Of a DNA stretch of 64,000 nucleotides, positions 1 to 11,518 are shown in pieces. A model generated the notes under the pieces. It searched no databases. It was not told the DNA's origin and saw only the letters and a program-made list of their open reading frames with translations. Positions within the stretch are counted from its first letter, which is position 1, and each line of letters begins with the position of its first letter. This DNA comes from Gammaproteobacteria bacterium (GTDB taxonomy: Bacteria > Pseudomonadota > Gammaproteobacteria > Steroidobacterales > Steroidobacteraceae): NCBI GenBank assembly GCA_947452065.1, contig CANGBB010000007.1, positions 53,501 through 117,500 of the forward strand, in the 5' to 3' direction. A program made the position numbers and the translations under genes.

Positions 1-1748
1 TGGTCAACGCGCGCGAGATCCAGATCAAGATGGCGCAGGGCGCCAAGCCCGGTGAAGGCGGTCAGCTGCCTGGCAGCAAGGTTTATCCGTGGATCGCCAA
101 GACCCGCCACACGACGGCCGGTGTAGGACTGATCTCGCCGCCGCCGCATCACGACATTTATTCAATCGAAGATCTGGCGGAACTGATCCACGATCTGAAG
201 AACGCCAACCGACAGGCCCGCATCAGCGTGAAGCTGGTGGCCGAAGTGGGCGTGGGTACGATCGCCGCTGGTGTTTCCAAGGCACATGCCGACGTCGTGC
301 TGATCAGCGGTTATGACGGTGGCACGGGCGCCGCGCCGCAGACTTCGGTGGCGCACGCCGGTCTGCCATGGGAGTTGGGCCTCGCTGAAACGCATCAGAC
401 TCTGGTGCTCAACAACCTGCGTTCGCGCATCGTCGTTGAGACCGATGGTCAGCTCAAGACCGGTCGCGACGTGGTGATCGCCGCGCTGCTCGGTGCCGAG
501 GAATTCGGTTTCGCAACGGCGCCGCTGGTCACGATGGGCTGCGTGCTGATGCGCGTCTGCCATCTGAACACCTGCCCGGTGGGTGTCGCGACCCAAGATC
601 CGCGGCTGCGCGCGCACTTCAGCGGCAAGCCGGAGCACGTCGTGAATTTCATGCGCTTCATCGCGCAGGACATGCGGGAAATCATGGCCGAGATGGGGTT
701 CCGTACCCTGCAGGAGATGATCGGCCGCGTGGATCGCCTCGAGCCGCGCAAAGCCATTGATCACTGGAAGGCGCGTGGCTTCGACTTCAGCAACATCCTC
801 TACCAGCCGGATGTCGGCGAGGAAGTGGGTCGCTGCAAGCAGATCGAACAGGACCATGGTCTCGAGAAGTCTCTCGACGTGACCACTCTGCTGGAGCTGT
901 GTCGCCCGGCGATTGAGCGCGGCGAAGCGGTCACCGCCACGGTGCCGGTGCGCAACGTCAATCGTGTGGTGGGTACGATCACTGGCAGCGAGGTGACGCG
1001 TCGCTACGGTGCCAAGGGTCTGCCTGAGAACACCATTCAGCTGAAGTTCGTCGGCTCCGCCGGTCAGAGCTTCGGTGCCTTCCTGCCGCCTGGCATGACA
1101 TTCCAGCTCGAAGGTGATGCCAATGACTACCTCGGTAAGGGTTTGTCAGGTGGCCGACTGATCATCCATCCGTCGCCGCAGGCTACCTTCCGCGCTCATG
1201 AAAACATGATCATCGGCAACGTGGCGCTCTACGGCGCCACCGGTGGCCAAGCCTTCATCAACGGCCAGGCTGGCGAGCGCTTTGCGGTTCGCAACAGCGG
1301 TGTGGAAACGGTGGTCGAGGGCGTGGGTGACCACGGCTGCGAATACATGACCGGCGGCACCGTCATCGTGCTCGGTCGCGCAGGCCGGAACTTCGGCGCC
1401 GGCATGTCTGGTGGTGTCGCCTATGTGCTGGACGAGTCGAACGACTTCACCCAGCGCGCGAACGGCCAGATGGTGGGCTTCGAGAAAATCGAGGAGGCTG
1501 ATGAGATCGCCGCGGTACGCGGACTGATCCAGCAGCATCTGCATCACACCGGCAGCGAAATCGCGCGCACGGTGCTCGATAACTGGGCCGCATTCATGCC
1601 GAAGTTCGTGAAGGTGATGCCGAAGGACTACAAGCGCGTGCTGAGCAGCCTCAAGCGCGCCCAGAGCCAAGGGCTCTCGGGTGACGAGGCCATCATGGCA
1701 GCGTTTGAAGAAAACTCGCGCGACCTCTCGCGCGTCGGTGGGAATTAA
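1..1748 (+). CDS. gltB: Glutamate synthase large subunit, C-terminal part
   Basis: This is the end of the large GOGAT subunit; the reading frame is open to the left edge and its first full codon is at base 3. The enzyme converts 2-oxoglutarate and glutamine to two glutamates. The fragment starts inside the FMN/synthase barrel at the conserved [16 protein letters not shown] stretch. It then shows the 3Fe-4S cysteines in the spacing C-x5-C-x4-C ([17 protein letters not shown], near bases 537-580). The C-terminal half is the GXGXG beta-helix domain, rich in repeats such as [13 protein letters not shown]. The N-terminal glutaminase domain lies outside the window. gltD follows after 12 bases, so the two subunits are co-transcribed. 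Confidence 0.97.
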   Translation, partial: VNAREIQIKMAQGAKPGEGGQLPGSKVYPWIAKTRHTTAGVGLISPPPHHDIYSIEDLAELIHDLKNANRQARISVKLVAEVGVGTIAAGVSKAHADVVLISGYDGGTGAAPQTSVAHAGLPWELGLAETHQTLVLNNLRSRIVVETDGQLKTGRDVVIAALLGAEEFGFATAPLVTMGCVLMRVCHLNTCPVGVATQDPRLRAHFSGKPEHVVNFMRFIAQDMREIMAEMGFRTLQEMIGRVDRLEPRKAIDHWKARGFDFSNILYQPDVGEEVGRCKQIEQDHGLEKSLDVTTLLELCRPAIERGEAVTATVPVRNVNRVVGTITGSEVTRRYGAKGLPENTIQLKFVGSAGQSFGAFLPPGMTFQLEGDANDYLGKGLSGGRLIIHPSPQATFRAHENMIIGNVALYGATGGQAFINGQAGERFAVRNSGVETVVEGVGDHGCEYMTGGTVIVLGRAGRNFGAGMSGGVAYVLDESNDFTQRANGQMVGFEKIEEADEIAAVRGLIQQHLHHTGSEIARTVLDNWAAFMPKFVKVMPKDYKRVLSSLKRAQSQGLSGDEAIMAAFEENSRDLSRVGGN

Positions 1749-1760
1749 AAAGAGCACGCC

Positions 1761-3245
1761 ATGGGCAAGCCGACAGGATTCATTGAGTATCTGCGTGAGC
1801 TTCCGGTTGACCGCACACCGGTCGAGCGGGTGCGTGACTGGAACGAATTCCACCACCACATGGAAGAGAAGCTGCTGCGTCAGCAGGGCGCGCGCTGCAT
1901 GGATTGCGGTGTGCCCTTCTGTCACACCGGCAAGCTGATCAGCGGCTCGGCTTCGGGCTGCCCGGTCAACAACCTGATTCCGGAATGGAATGATCTGGTG
2001 TACCGCGGTCTGTGGCGCGAAGCGCTTGATCGTCTGCACAAGACCAACAATTTTCCGGAGTTCACCGGCCGCGTTTGCCCGGCGCCCTGCGAAGGTTCGT
2101 GCGTCGTCGGTATCTCCAGTCCGCCGGTGGCCATCAAGACCATCGAGGCGGCGATCATCGAGCACGGGTTCGAGCAGGGCTGGGTGCTGCCGCAGCCGCC
2201 GGCCAATCGTACCGGCAAGAAAGTTGTAGTCATCGGCTCCGGTCCGGCCGGTCTCGCTGCGGCCGCGCAGCTGAACAAGGCGGGCCACTCGGTCACGGTG
2301 CTCGAGCGCGCCGACCGCCCGGGCGGACTGCTCATGTACGGCATCCCGAACATGAAGCTCGACAAGCGCGAAGTGGTCGAGCGCCGTATCCGCATCTTGG
2401 AGCAGGAAGGCGTCAAGTTCGTCTGCAACGCCAATGTGGGTGACAACGTCGAGGCGCAGCTGTTGTTGCGCGACTATGACGCGGTGGTGATCTGCACGGG
2501 TGCGACCCAGCCGCGCGATCTCCCTGTAGAGGGGCGCAAGCTCAAGGGTGTCCACTTCGCCATGGATTACCTCACGGCCAGCACGTCGGCCTTGCTGGGT
2601 GCCGGTCCGGACCAATCACCCATCCATGCGCGTGGCAAAGATGTGGTGGTCATCGGTGGTGGCGATACGGGCACGGACTGCGTCGGTACTGCCATGCGTC
2701 AGGGCTGCCGCAGCCTCACGCAGTTGGAGATCATGCCGCGGCCGCCCGAGGATCGGGCAGCTGACAACCCTTGGCCGGAGTGGCCAAAGGTCTATCGCAT
2801 GGACTATGGCCAGGAAGAAGCTGCAGCAAAATTCGGTGCCGATCCGCGCGCCTATGTGCGTACGGTCAAGAAGCTCGTCGGCGATGCCGACGGCGCACTC
2901 AAGGAAGTGGTCACGGTTAACGTCCGCTGGGACCGCAACGACAAGGGTCAGTTCGTGCCGGTGGAAGAGCCGAACAGCGAAAAGACCCTGCCGGCGCAGT
3001 TGGCCATGCTGGCCATGGGCTTTACTGGTCCGGAGCAGGGCCCGCTGCGCGATCTGAACACCGAGCTCGACGCGCGCGGTAATGTGAAGGCCGAACACGG
3101 CAGCTTCGCTACCAGCGTCAAGGGTGTGTTCGCGGCCGGTGACTGCCGGCGCGGCCAGAGTCTGGTGGTGTGGGCCATCAACGAAGGTCGTGGTGCGGCC
3201 CGTGAATGCGACCGCTATCTGATGGGCAGCTCGGATCTGCCCTGA
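1761..3245 (+). CDS. gltD: Glutamate synthase small subunit
   Basis: This is the NADPH-oxidising beta subunit (494 residues) that passes electrons to GltB. The N-terminus has the cysteine-rich region for two 4Fe-4S clusters (CMDCGVPFC, then [16 protein letters not shown]). A FAD-binding Rossmann motif [14 protein letters not shown] follows near residue 155, and an NADPH-binding motif [12 protein letters not shown] near residue 294. The C-terminus has the conserved [19 protein letters not shown]. Length and order match proteobacterial GltD. It sits 12 bases behind gltB, and a glycosyltransferase gene begins 15 bases after its stop, so the transcript may continue. Confidence 0.97.
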   Translation: MGKPTGFIEYLRELPVDRTPVERVRDWNEFHHHMEEKLLRQQGARCMDCGVPFCHTGKLISGSASGCPVNNLIPEWNDLVYRGLWREALDRLHKTNNFPEFTGRVCPAPCEGSCVVGISSPPVAIKTIEAAIIEHGFEQGWVLPQPPANRTGKKVVVIGSGPAGLAAAAQLNKAGHSVTVLERADRPGGLLMYGIPNMKLDKREVVERRIRILEQEGVKFVCNANVGDNVEAQLLLRDYDAVVICTGATQPRDLPVEGRKLKGVHFAMDYLTASTSALLGAGPDQSPIHARGKDVVVIGGGDTGTDCVGTAMRQGCRSLTQLEIMPRPPEDRAADNPWPEWPKVYRMDYGQEEAAAKFGADPRAYVRTVKKLVGDADGALKEVVTVNVRWDRNDKGQFVPVEEPNSEKTLPAQLAMLAMGFTGPEQGPLRDLNTELDARGNVKAEHGSFATSVKGVFAAGDCRRGQSLVVWAINEGRGAARECDRYLMGSSDLP

Positions 3246-3260
3246 TCGGGTAGCGCAGGC

Positions 3261-4019
3261 ATGAAGATCTCGGCCTGCATCATCACGTACAACGAGGCGG
3301 ACCGGATTGGCGCCTGCTGTGACTCGCTCGCGTTCTGTGACGAGATCGTCGTGGTCGACTCGCATTCCACCGACGACACGCGCGCCATTGCCGCCGCTCA
3401 CGGCGCGCGGGTGATCGAACGCGACTGGCCGGGTTACCGGTCACAGCGTGAGTTCGCGATGCAGGCGGCTACACATGATTGGATTCTTGCTGTCGATGCC
3501 GATGAGCGCGTCAGTGCGCCGTTGCGCGCCGAGCTGCAGGCGCTCGCTCGTGACATTGATGGCGGTGCCGACATTGCGGGGGCCAGCATCCCGACCCTCA
3601 CCGATTACTTCGGTCGTTTCCTCCGCCATGGCAATGCGTGGCCGGACCGTCATCCGCGTCTCTATGATCGCCGCCGGGCCCGCTGGCAGGGCTACGAAAT
3701 ACATGAGCGCGTCACCATCGACGGGCCGGTGCGTTCGCTACAGGGCTGGCTCGAGCACTATTCCTATCGCAGTTTCAGCGAGCAGTTGCGCAAGCTGGAT
3801 CGCTATGCGGAGTTAATGGCGCAGCAGATGCACGCCAATGGCCGGCGTGCCGGCCTGTCACAGGTTTTGTTCAATCCGCCGTGGCGTTTCATCCGGGGTT
3901 ACCTGCTCAAGCGCGGCTTCCTCGATGGCTGGCGCGGCTTCGTCTATCACGTCGCCGAGGCGGGCTATGTGCGTCGCAAATATTTGCGACTGTGGATGCT
4001 CGGTCGCGGCTGCGCCTAG
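3261..4019 (+). CDS. Family 2 glycosyltransferase (WaaE/KdtX-like)
   Basis: A 252-residue GT-A fold glycosyltransferase. The N-terminus MKISACIITYNEADRIG is the typical GT2 nucleotide-sugar-binding start. VVVDSHSTDDT and LAVDADERVS carry the expected acidic motifs, the latter being the metal-binding DxD region. The gene resembles the WaaE/KdtX group that adds a sugar to the lipopolysaccharide inner core, but the acceptor cannot be read from sequence. No signal peptide or clear membrane helix is present, which fits a cytoplasmic enzyme working at the inner membrane surface. It lies 15 bases behind gltD. About 110 bases without a gene follow it. Confidence 0.85.
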   Translation: MKISACIITYNEADRIGACCDSLAFCDEIVVVDSHSTDDTRAIAAAHGARVIERDWPGYRSQREFAMQAATHDWILAVDADERVSAPLRAELQALARDIDGGADIAGASIPTLTDYFGRFLRHGNAWPDRHPRLYDRRRARWQGYEIHERVTIDGPVRSLQGWLEHYSYRSFSEQLRKLDRYAELMAQQMHANGRRAGLSQVLFNPPWRFIRGYLLKRGFLDGWRGFVYHVAEAGYVRRKYLRLWMLGRGCA

Positions 4020-4129
4020 GATCAATGGTCGGCGTCAGGTCTTTGCCAATGCGTCCCATGCCACGACTACGCTGCGCCCACTGTGTGGCAGCTAAAGATT
4101 CTGCAGAAAATTATTACTAGGAGAAAAAA

Positions 4130-4735
4130 ATGAAATTTCGGGGAAAGCTTTCACTGGCTCTGATCGTCGCGACCGCTCTCGGCGGCTGTGCCACCCAACT
4201 GTCCGTGGTCTCGGACGCCGGCTGGCAGTCTCTGATCAAGGGCGGCTCCGGGCTCGAGAATTTTAACCGTGTTGCTGAGGCGAACTGGGCCGCCCGTGAT
4301 GGTGCCATCGAGGCGAGTTCCGGCGGAAAGGATGCCGCCTATCTGGTGACGACCCGACCGTATGGCAACTTCATGATCAAATCCGAATTCTGGGCCAGTG
4401 ATGATGTCAACAGCGGCATCTTTATCCGCTGCGCCGATGCGACGAAGATCGCCGCGGATACTTGCTATGAGGTCAACATCTACGATCAGCGTCCGGATCC
4501 GACCTATGGTACCGGCGCCATCGTCGGCGTGGCCAAGGTCGATCCGATGCCAAAAGCCGGCGGCAAGTGGAATACTCTGGAGATCACAGCGCAGGGTTCG
4601 CATCTGGTGGTGGTGTTCAATGGCAAGAAGACCGTTGATGTGCAGGATTCCAAGCGCGATGCCGGTTACATCGCACTGCAGTGGGGTGCGGTGGGCACCA
4701 TCCGCTTCCGCAGCCTCCAGATCAAACCCCTTTAA
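4130..4735 (+). CDS. DUF1080-family lipoprotein (3-keto-disaccharide hydrolase fold)
   Basis: A 201-residue predicted lipoprotein. The signal peptide ends in a lipobox (TALGGC, cysteine near residue 20), so the mature protein should be membrane-anchored. The rest matches the DUF1080 jelly-roll family (for example DDVNSGIFIRC, KAGGKWNTLEI and a C-terminal IRFRSLQI strand). Some DUF1080 members hydrolyse 3-keto-glycosides; this activity is inference here. A good ribosome-binding site (AGGAG) sits 7 bases before the ATG. It heads a three-gene run with a DoxX protein 15 bases later and a DUF481 protein after that. Confidence 0.8.
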   Translation: MKFRGKLSLALIVATALGGCATQLSVVSDAGWQSLIKGGSGLENFNRVAEANWAARDGAIEASSGGKDAAYLVTTRPYGNFMIKSEFWASDDVNSGIFIRCADATKIAADTCYEVNIYDQRPDPTYGTGAIVGVAKVDPMPKAGGKWNTLEITAQGSHLVVVFNGKKTVDVQDSKRDAGYIALQWGAVGTIRFRSLQIKPL

Positions 4736-4750
4736 AGAGACAATAAAGCC

Positions 4751-5155
4751 ATGATCAATCAACGTACCGCGCCCTATGCAGCGCTGCTCCTCCGGCTCAC
4801 GCTGGGAACGCTGTTCATCATCCATCTGTACTGGAAGTTCACGGTTAAAGGTTTCGAACCGTGGGTCGCCGGATTGCATGAAGCTGGGTACTCCAACCTC
4901 GTCGTTGGTTACGTGCTCTCTGCTGAAGTCGCCGGTGCGCTGCTGCTGATACCGGGCCTCTACACGCGCTGGGTCAGCCTGTTTGCATTGCCGTTGATGG
5001 CCGGTGCCGCGCAGTTCTGGTTGGTGCGCAAGGGTTTCTATTTCACCGTGGCTGGCGCCGAGTTCCCGATGCTTTGGGGCATCGGTCTCATCGTGCAGGC
5101 CCTGTTGGGCGATGGCGCGCTGGCCCTCGGACAGTCTCGGCGTCGGCGCGGCTGA
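4751..5155 (+). CDS. DoxX-family membrane protein
   Basis: A 134-residue integral membrane protein with about four hydrophobic segments (LLRLTLGTLFIIHLYWKF, GYVLSAEVAGALLLIPGL, LFALPLMAGAAQFWLV, GIGLIVQALLGDGALAL). This layout fits the DoxX/DoxD superfamily, whose members are linked to membrane redox chemistry, though the role of this one is unknown. It begins 15 bases after the DUF1080 lipoprotein gene and is probably co-transcribed with it. Confidence 0.75.
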   Translation: MINQRTAPYAALLLRLTLGTLFIIHLYWKFTVKGFEPWVAGLHEAGYSNLVVGYVLSAEVAGALLLIPGLYTRWVSLFALPLMAGAAQFWLVRKGFYFTVAGAEFPMLWGIGLIVQALLGDGALALGQSRRRRG

Positions 5156-5188
5156 GCTGCCGACAGTTTTTTCATAGGGAGGATTGGC

Positions 5189-5893
5189 ATGAATCGTACT
5201 AAGCAGTTGTTCGCAGCCGCGATGGCCATCGTGCTGTGCGGCAGTGCGCACGCAGATTGGAAGGGGAAGGGCGAGGCCGGACTGGTGTTCGCACGTGGTA
5301 ACAGCGATACGGACAGCCTGAACCTGAAGCTGGAGATGTCACAGGAAGTGAATCTGTGGAAGCATCAGCTTGATATGTCGGTATTGCGGGCGACCACGTC
5401 GGGAAGCACATCGGCCGACCGCTACCAGGCCGCTTGGCAGTCTGACTACGAGTTGTCGGATCGCAGCTTCCTCTTCGGCGGCCTGCACTACGACAAGGAC
5501 AAGTTCAGCGGCTTTGACTATCAGGCGAATGCCACCACCGGTTTCGGCTACAAGATTGTCGATACCGAGCAGGTGAAGCTGGCTGCTCAGGTCGGTGCCG
5601 GTTATCGACGGCTGAAGAATTCACTGACCCAGAAGACCAGTGGCGATGCGATCGCTACAGCCGGTTTTGGCTACGAAAACCAGCTGAACGACTCGACCAA
5701 GGTGCTCGATAACTTCCGCGTAGAGAGCGGCTCGGCGAACACGCTGGTGGCCAACTTCCTCGGGCTGGAAGTGAAAATGAACCACAAGCTGGCGTTGGCT
5801 CTGGGTTTCGATCTGCGTCGTAACAGCAATCCGCCCGGAGGGCTGAAAAAGACCGATACGCTGACGACGACGAATCTGGTGTATTCGTTCTAA
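5189..5893 (+). CDS. DUF481-family outer-membrane beta-barrel protein
   Basis: A 234-residue secreted protein with a clear signal peptide (cleavage likely after GSAHA, residue 22). The mature part consists of alternating amphipathic strands and ends in an aromatic residue (TNLVYSF), typical of a small outer-membrane barrel. The opening GKGEAGLVFARGNSDTDSL matches DUF481/YdiY-like proteins. The family function is unknown. A strong ribosome-binding site (AGGGAGGA) precedes the ATG. It is the last gene of the DUF1080-DoxX-DUF481 run and converges on uppP. Confidence 0.8.
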   Translation: MNRTKQLFAAAMAIVLCGSAHADWKGKGEAGLVFARGNSDTDSLNLKLEMSQEVNLWKHQLDMSVLRATTSGSTSADRYQAAWQSDYELSDRSFLFGGLHYDKDKFSGFDYQANATTGFGYKIVDTEQVKLAAQVGAGYRRLKNSLTQKTSGDAIATAGFGYENQLNDSTKVLDNFRVESGSANTLVANFLGLEVKMNHKLALALGFDLRRNSNPPGGLKKTDTLTTTNLVYSF

Positions 5894-5915
5894 GAACAGC
5901 CGAAAACGAGGCTCG

Positions 5916-5946
5916 TCGCGCGTCAGTCCTCAGGGCTGGCGCGCGA
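5916..5946. terminator. Hairpin between convergent DUF481 and uppP genes
   Basis: An inverted repeat with arms at 5916-5926 and 5936-5946 forms an 11-bp stem with one G-T wobble and a 9-base loop. The uppP stop codon lies in the loop. There is no T-run on either side, so a rho-independent terminator is only a possibility. Confidence 0.35.
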
Positions 5947-6712
5947 TGACCAGCAATGCGGCCCCGACGATGATGCGGTACCACGCGAACAGCGTGAAGC
6001 GATGGCCCTGTACATAGCGCAGTAGCCACTTGACCGAGATGAAGGCCACCACGGCTGAAACCACAAAGCCCAGGCCGAAATCACCCCAGGATTCACCGGC
6101 GAAGTCCTGCTTAGGGATCTTCAGAAACTCGTAGCCGGTCGCCGCAAACATCGTTGGTACGCCGAGCAGAAAGGCGAACTCCGTAGCGGCGGCCCGCTGT
6201 GTAGTCCCTGCAAGCATGGCAGCGAAGATCGTAGCCGCAGAACGCGAAGTGCCAGGAAAGACAGCAGCCAAGATCTGGCAGGCACCGACCCAGAAGGCTG
6301 CCGATCGGCTCACATGCGCGTTCTCAGATCGCCGGGCTACCATCGCTTCGATGCCGAGAATGGCAATGCCGCCGATCAGTAAGGCCAGCGCTACTGGCAT
6401 CAGTTGCGCGGTTAGCGACCAGCCCAGCTTTTTAACCATCAGGCCACCGGCCATAGTGACCACGAAGGCCATGATTAGCTTCAGAACATAGTTCCGGCTG
6501 GCGGCATCACGCAGGTTGCACAGTTGCAGGAGTCTTCGCCAGAACACTCCGATCACGGCCAGCATGGCGCCGGCTTGGATACCCACATTGAACAGTTCGG
6601 AGCGAGGGCCGAGCCAATGCTCGGCAATGAGCAGGTGGCCGGTGCTGGAAATCGGGAGAAATTCGGTAACGCCCTCAATGACGCCAAGCAGGACGGTGTG
6701 CGCGGTATCCAT
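5930..6712 (-). CDS. uppP: Undecaprenyl-diphosphatase (BacA family)
   Basis: A 260-residue polytopic membrane enzyme that dephosphorylates undecaprenyl diphosphate to recycle the lipid carrier for cell-wall synthesis. The N-terminal motif EGVTEFLPISSTGH (residues 13-26) contains the catalytic glutamates, and PGTSRSAATI is the second conserved motif with its arginine. About eight hydrophobic segments span the rest. It is translated from ATG at 6712, with GAGGAG upstream. It lies 69 bases downstream of the FlgN-like gene on the same strand. Confidence 0.93.
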   Translation of the reverse strand: MDTAHTVLLGVIEGVTEFLPISSTGHLLIAEHWLGPRSELFNVGIQAGAMLAVIGVFWRRLLQLCNLRDAASRNYVLKLIMAFVVTMAGGLMVKKLGWSLTAQLMPVALALLIGGIAILGIEAMVARRSENAHVSRSAAFWVGACQILAAVFPGTSRSAATIFAAMLAGTTQRAAATEFAFLLGVPTMFAATGYEFLKIPKQDFAGESWGDFGLGFVVSAVVAFISVKWLLRYVQGHRFTLFAWYRIIVGAALLVIARQP

Positions 6713-6732
6713 GGTGCCGGAATGGTCTCCTC

Positions 6733-6748
6733 GCCTGAACAGTCAGGC
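6733..6748 (-). repeat. Small hairpin in the uppP leader
   Basis: GCCTGA and TCAGGC form a 6-bp stem with a 4-base loop directly upstream of the GAGGAG ribosome-binding site of uppP. It could affect translation, but the stem is short. Confidence 0.3.
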
Positions 6749-6781
6749 ACGAAGATCATAGCGTTTTGGGAGGTCAGCCGC

Positions 6782-7201
6782 TCAGGCGCGGCCGAGTTCG
6801 CGGGGTGTGAACGCCGCGGTACCGTTCAGCTGTGAGGAGTAGACAGGGGGAGCGCAGCCTCCGCGGATCGCGAGGAGGAGTTTCTGTACGTGGTTGAGCC
6901 GGAGGTGGACCACGGCTCCGTTGCGGTCATTGAATTCCTTGCAGCGTTTTGCGGCCGCAAGATTGGTCACCCACTGACGGTGGAGATCGCCGCCGGCGTC
7001 GCACCAGCGCAGAAGCTGTTCAAATCCGTGGCGATTATTGTCATGGGACAGCATGCGACACAGCTCGCGCCGCTCGCCATCAAGGAGCGTCAGCTGACTG
7101 GTGCGGTCGTGCTCCACGCGTGCCGCCCGGGCACGCAGATCCATGCGACGCGCCAGCAGCCGGCGACGTTGGGCCTGCGGGTCGATCTCAAGATTTGTCA
7201 T
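6782..7201 (-). CDS. FlgN-like protein (orphan flagellar chaperone homologue)
   Basis: A 139-residue, mostly helical, charged protein, reading from ATG at 7201 (MTNLEIDPQAQRRR). A longer in-frame start is possible but adds 40 residues that look non-coding. The C-terminal half resembles FlgN export chaperones: a helix RCKEFNDRNGAVVHLRLNHV, then LLLAIRGG, then a flexible tail VYSSQLNG...RELGRA. FlgN delivers the hook-associated proteins FlgK and FlgL to the flagellar secretion gate. No flgM, flgA or other flagellar gene is nearby, which is unusual. Assignment rests on motif resemblance only. Confidence 0.55.
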   Translation of the reverse strand: MTNLEIDPQAQRRRLLARRMDLRARAARVEHDRTSQLTLLDGERRELCRMLSHDNNRHGFEQLLRWCDAGGDLHRQWVTNLAAAKRCKEFNDRNGAVVHLRLNHVQKLLLAIRGGCAPPVYSSQLNGTAAFTPRELGRA

Positions 7202-7383
7202 GTCTTCGCCTGACTCCAATGGACTATTGATGCTCGCGGGCGCCCAAGCATCGGACGCCCTGATGTCCATTTTCCGAGTCAGAGATAGCCATGCCAATGC
7301 GGAGAATCCGCATTGGCCCAACCCGTCCGTTACCTCGCGGGTGCTACCGGCCCTTCGCTCCAGCCTTTAATTTAATTGCTGGA

Positions 7384-8814
7384 TCAGCCACCTGACTTGC
7401 CAGCCATGCCGCCGCCCTTGCCTCCACCCATGCCGCCAGCCTTGCGATCGCCGGGCAGCGAGCTGGCGTCGGTGGTGACATTGGCCGCTGAGTTCAGGGT
7501 TGGCATCTGCGCGTTCACCGCTGTCAGATAAGCAGTCAGACGCGCGTCCAATTCCGCAACTTTCTCCGGCATCTGTTTGGCCAGATCATTGTGTTCCACC
7601 ACGTCCTTCGAGACGTCGAAGAGCTTCAGCTGACCAGTCTCATAGACGCGTGTGAGTTTGTAGTTACCCAGCAGGATTGCCGAAGCCGGTCCCTGCGCAT
7701 CTTTGTCGTAGTGCGGGAAGTGGACCACGAACTCCTCTCGCGGCCGCTGCACCGTCCCTGTCCCACCGCTGGTCAGCACCGGCAGCAGACTGCCACCCTC
7801 CACGCCCTTGGGCAGGGCTTCGGTCACGCCGGCCAACGCTGCGAAGGTCGGGAACAGATCCATACCCGTCACGCGCACATGGGAAACAGAGCCCGCCTTG
7901 ATGCTCGGACCGGAGACCAGGAAAGGCACGCGAATGCCGCCTTCCCAGACACTGCCTTTACCGCCGGTCAGCGGCAGATTTTTTCCCTGACCACCATGAT
8001 CTGAGGTGTACACGATAAAGGTGTTGCCGCGCACACCGAGCCGATCCACAGCATCGAGAATCTGGCCGATGGTGTTGTCGAGAAGGCTGAGTTCCTCCTC
8101 CGATGCATTGGGATTCTTCAGTGCCGAATTCGGATAGTGCGACATCTGCAGGTAGAACGGCTTGTGGGCCTTGATCTGCCGCTCCATGAAGCTGATGCCC
8201 TTTGCAGTCATGGCCAGCGCCTGCTTCGGATTCGGATTGGCCACGTTTTCCGGGCCGCCATTGCTGGTGGGACCGTCACTTTCGTCAAAGCCATAGCGTG
8301 AGGGATCGATATGGCCCACATGCCACTTGCCAAAGTGAGCGGTGGCGTAGCCGCGACGCTTGAGCAGTCCACCAATGGTGGTTTCTTCTACAGGCAGCTC
8401 GGTTGAGGCGTTGACGGGCACCACGCGTGTAGTCACTGGTCGATCGCTAGCCGATTCACCCGTACCCACGAATGTCATGTGCAAAGCGGCCGGGCTGCGG
8501 CCAGTGAATAAGGCCGCCCGCGATGGTGTGCAGCGAGGCGAAGCGGCATACCCGTCCGAAAAACGCATACCGGCATTGGCCAGCTTCTCGATGTTAGGCG
8601 TCCGGTGACCGGTGCCTCGCGAGGTTGGCATGCGATCATCCATCTGCACCGAGCTGCTGACCCAGCCGGCGGCTTCCGCATAGATGACGATGAAATTCGG
8701 TGGTGTCGCAGCCGTTACTTCCGGCGCGGCTGCGGCCGGACTGCCCCCGGGCAGTTGCATCGCGCCAATCGTCAGACCCAGTACGGCAAGTAGTGCAACG
8801 AATAGTTTTTTCAT
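7384..8814 (-). CDS. Secreted sulfatase-family enzyme with altered N-terminal metal motif
   Basis: A 476-residue alkaline-phosphatase-superfamily sulfatase with a signal peptide. The maturation signature CTPSR is present (C95), so the cysteine can become formylglycine; GKWHVG and TSDHGG carry further active-site residues. The usual metal-binding Asp-Asp of family members (xxDDxG) reads Glu-Ala (YAEAAGW, E47-A48). The C-terminus is a Gly/Met/Lys-rich tail (GGMGGGKGGG). The start chosen is ATG at 8814, because AGGTG lies 6 bases before it; a GTG three codons upstream is less likely. The substrate is unknown. No formylglycine-generating enzyme is in the window. Confidence 0.85.
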   Translation of the reverse strand: MKKLFVALLAVLGLTIGAMQLPGGSPAAAAPEVTAATPPNFIVIYAEAAGWVSSSVQMDDRMPTSRGTGHRTPNIEKLANAGMRFSDGYAASPRCTPSRAALFTGRSPAALHMTFVGTGESASDRPVTTRVVPVNASTELPVEETTIGGLLKRRGYATAHFGKWHVGHIDPSRYGFDESDGPTSNGGPENVANPNPKQALAMTAKGISFMERQIKAHKPFYLQMSHYPNSALKNPNASEEELSLLDNTIGQILDAVDRLGVRGNTFIVYTSDHGGQGKNLPLTGGKGSVWEGGIRVPFLVSGPSIKAGSVSHVRVTGMDLFPTFAALAGVTEALPKGVEGGSLLPVLTSGGTGTVQRPREEFVVHFPHYDKDAQGPASAILLGNYKLTRVYETGQLKLFDVSKDVVEHNDLAKQMPEKVAELDARLTAYLTAVNAQMPTLNSAANVTTDASSLPGDRKAGGMGGGKGGGMAGKSGG

Positions 8815-8930
8815 GGCGAGCACCTGACTTGAAATAAGAACGAGCGAGAATGATCAAAGCGAGCGTTTCACCGCCCGGATCCTACGATCTGTTCCCCGAC
8901 CAAGCGGATGTCTGGCACCCGCAGTGAGCG

Positions 8931-8965
8931 GCATGGCCCGGGGATTAACCCGGGCCGGGCCATGC
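8931..8965. terminator. GC-rich inverted repeat after rpoD
   Basis: Perfect 11-bp arms at 8931-8941 and 8955-8965 (GCATGGCCCGG / CCGGGCCATGC) lie just past the rpoD stop. There is no T-run, so it may act as an RNA-stabilising hairpin or a weak terminator. Confidence 0.4.
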
Positions 8966-8968
8966 AGG

Positions 8969-11296
<2,328 letters not shown>

Positions 11297-11406
11297 CGTG
11301 CGTCTTGCCTCATTAAGCAGCGCTCGCCCAATCCATGACAAGCCACCGCACAAGTCGTTCAAAAAAGTACGGCTTGGCGGCACGGGCGCGCGCGGAAAAG
11401 TTTGTA

Positions 11407-11412
11407 AGTATA
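11407..11412 (-). promoter_or_regulatory. Candidate -10 element for rpoD
   Basis: TATACT on the minus strand, preceded by TGGT, lies in the 222-base dnaG-rpoD gap, about 110 bases before the rpoD start. No convincing -35 is present, so it would act as an extended -10 promoter at best. Confidence 0.35.
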
Positions 11413-11422
11413 ACCAAATTCT

Positions 11423-11437
11423 CCCGGCTTCGCCGGG
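11423..11437 (-). terminator. Small GC hairpin downstream of dnaG
   Basis: CCCGGC and GCCGGG with a 3-base loop, 81 bases past the dnaG stop, followed on the minus strand by AGAATTTGGTT. It may attenuate read-through into rpoD; the T-tract is weak. Confidence 0.3.
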
Positions 11438-11518
11438 TTCCCGGCAGCCAGTGGGCCCTCGGGCGGGAGGGGCGGCGGGGGGTGCCGCAATCTATGGTGC
11501 GTTGCAGCGAGGCTTCGG

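Noticed and set aside
1146..2615. 489-codon open frame antisense to gltB and gltD
   Set aside because: No recognisable motif; gltB and gltD on the plus strand explain the region fully.
4151..5251. 366-codon minus-strand frame over the DUF1080 and DoxX genes
   Set aside because: The plus-strand genes have lipobox, membrane segments and ribosome-binding sites; the antisense frame has none.
7202..7321. N-terminal extension of the FlgN-like ORF
   Set aside because: The extra 40 residues have no FlgN character, and the ATG at 7201 gives a normal chaperone length.
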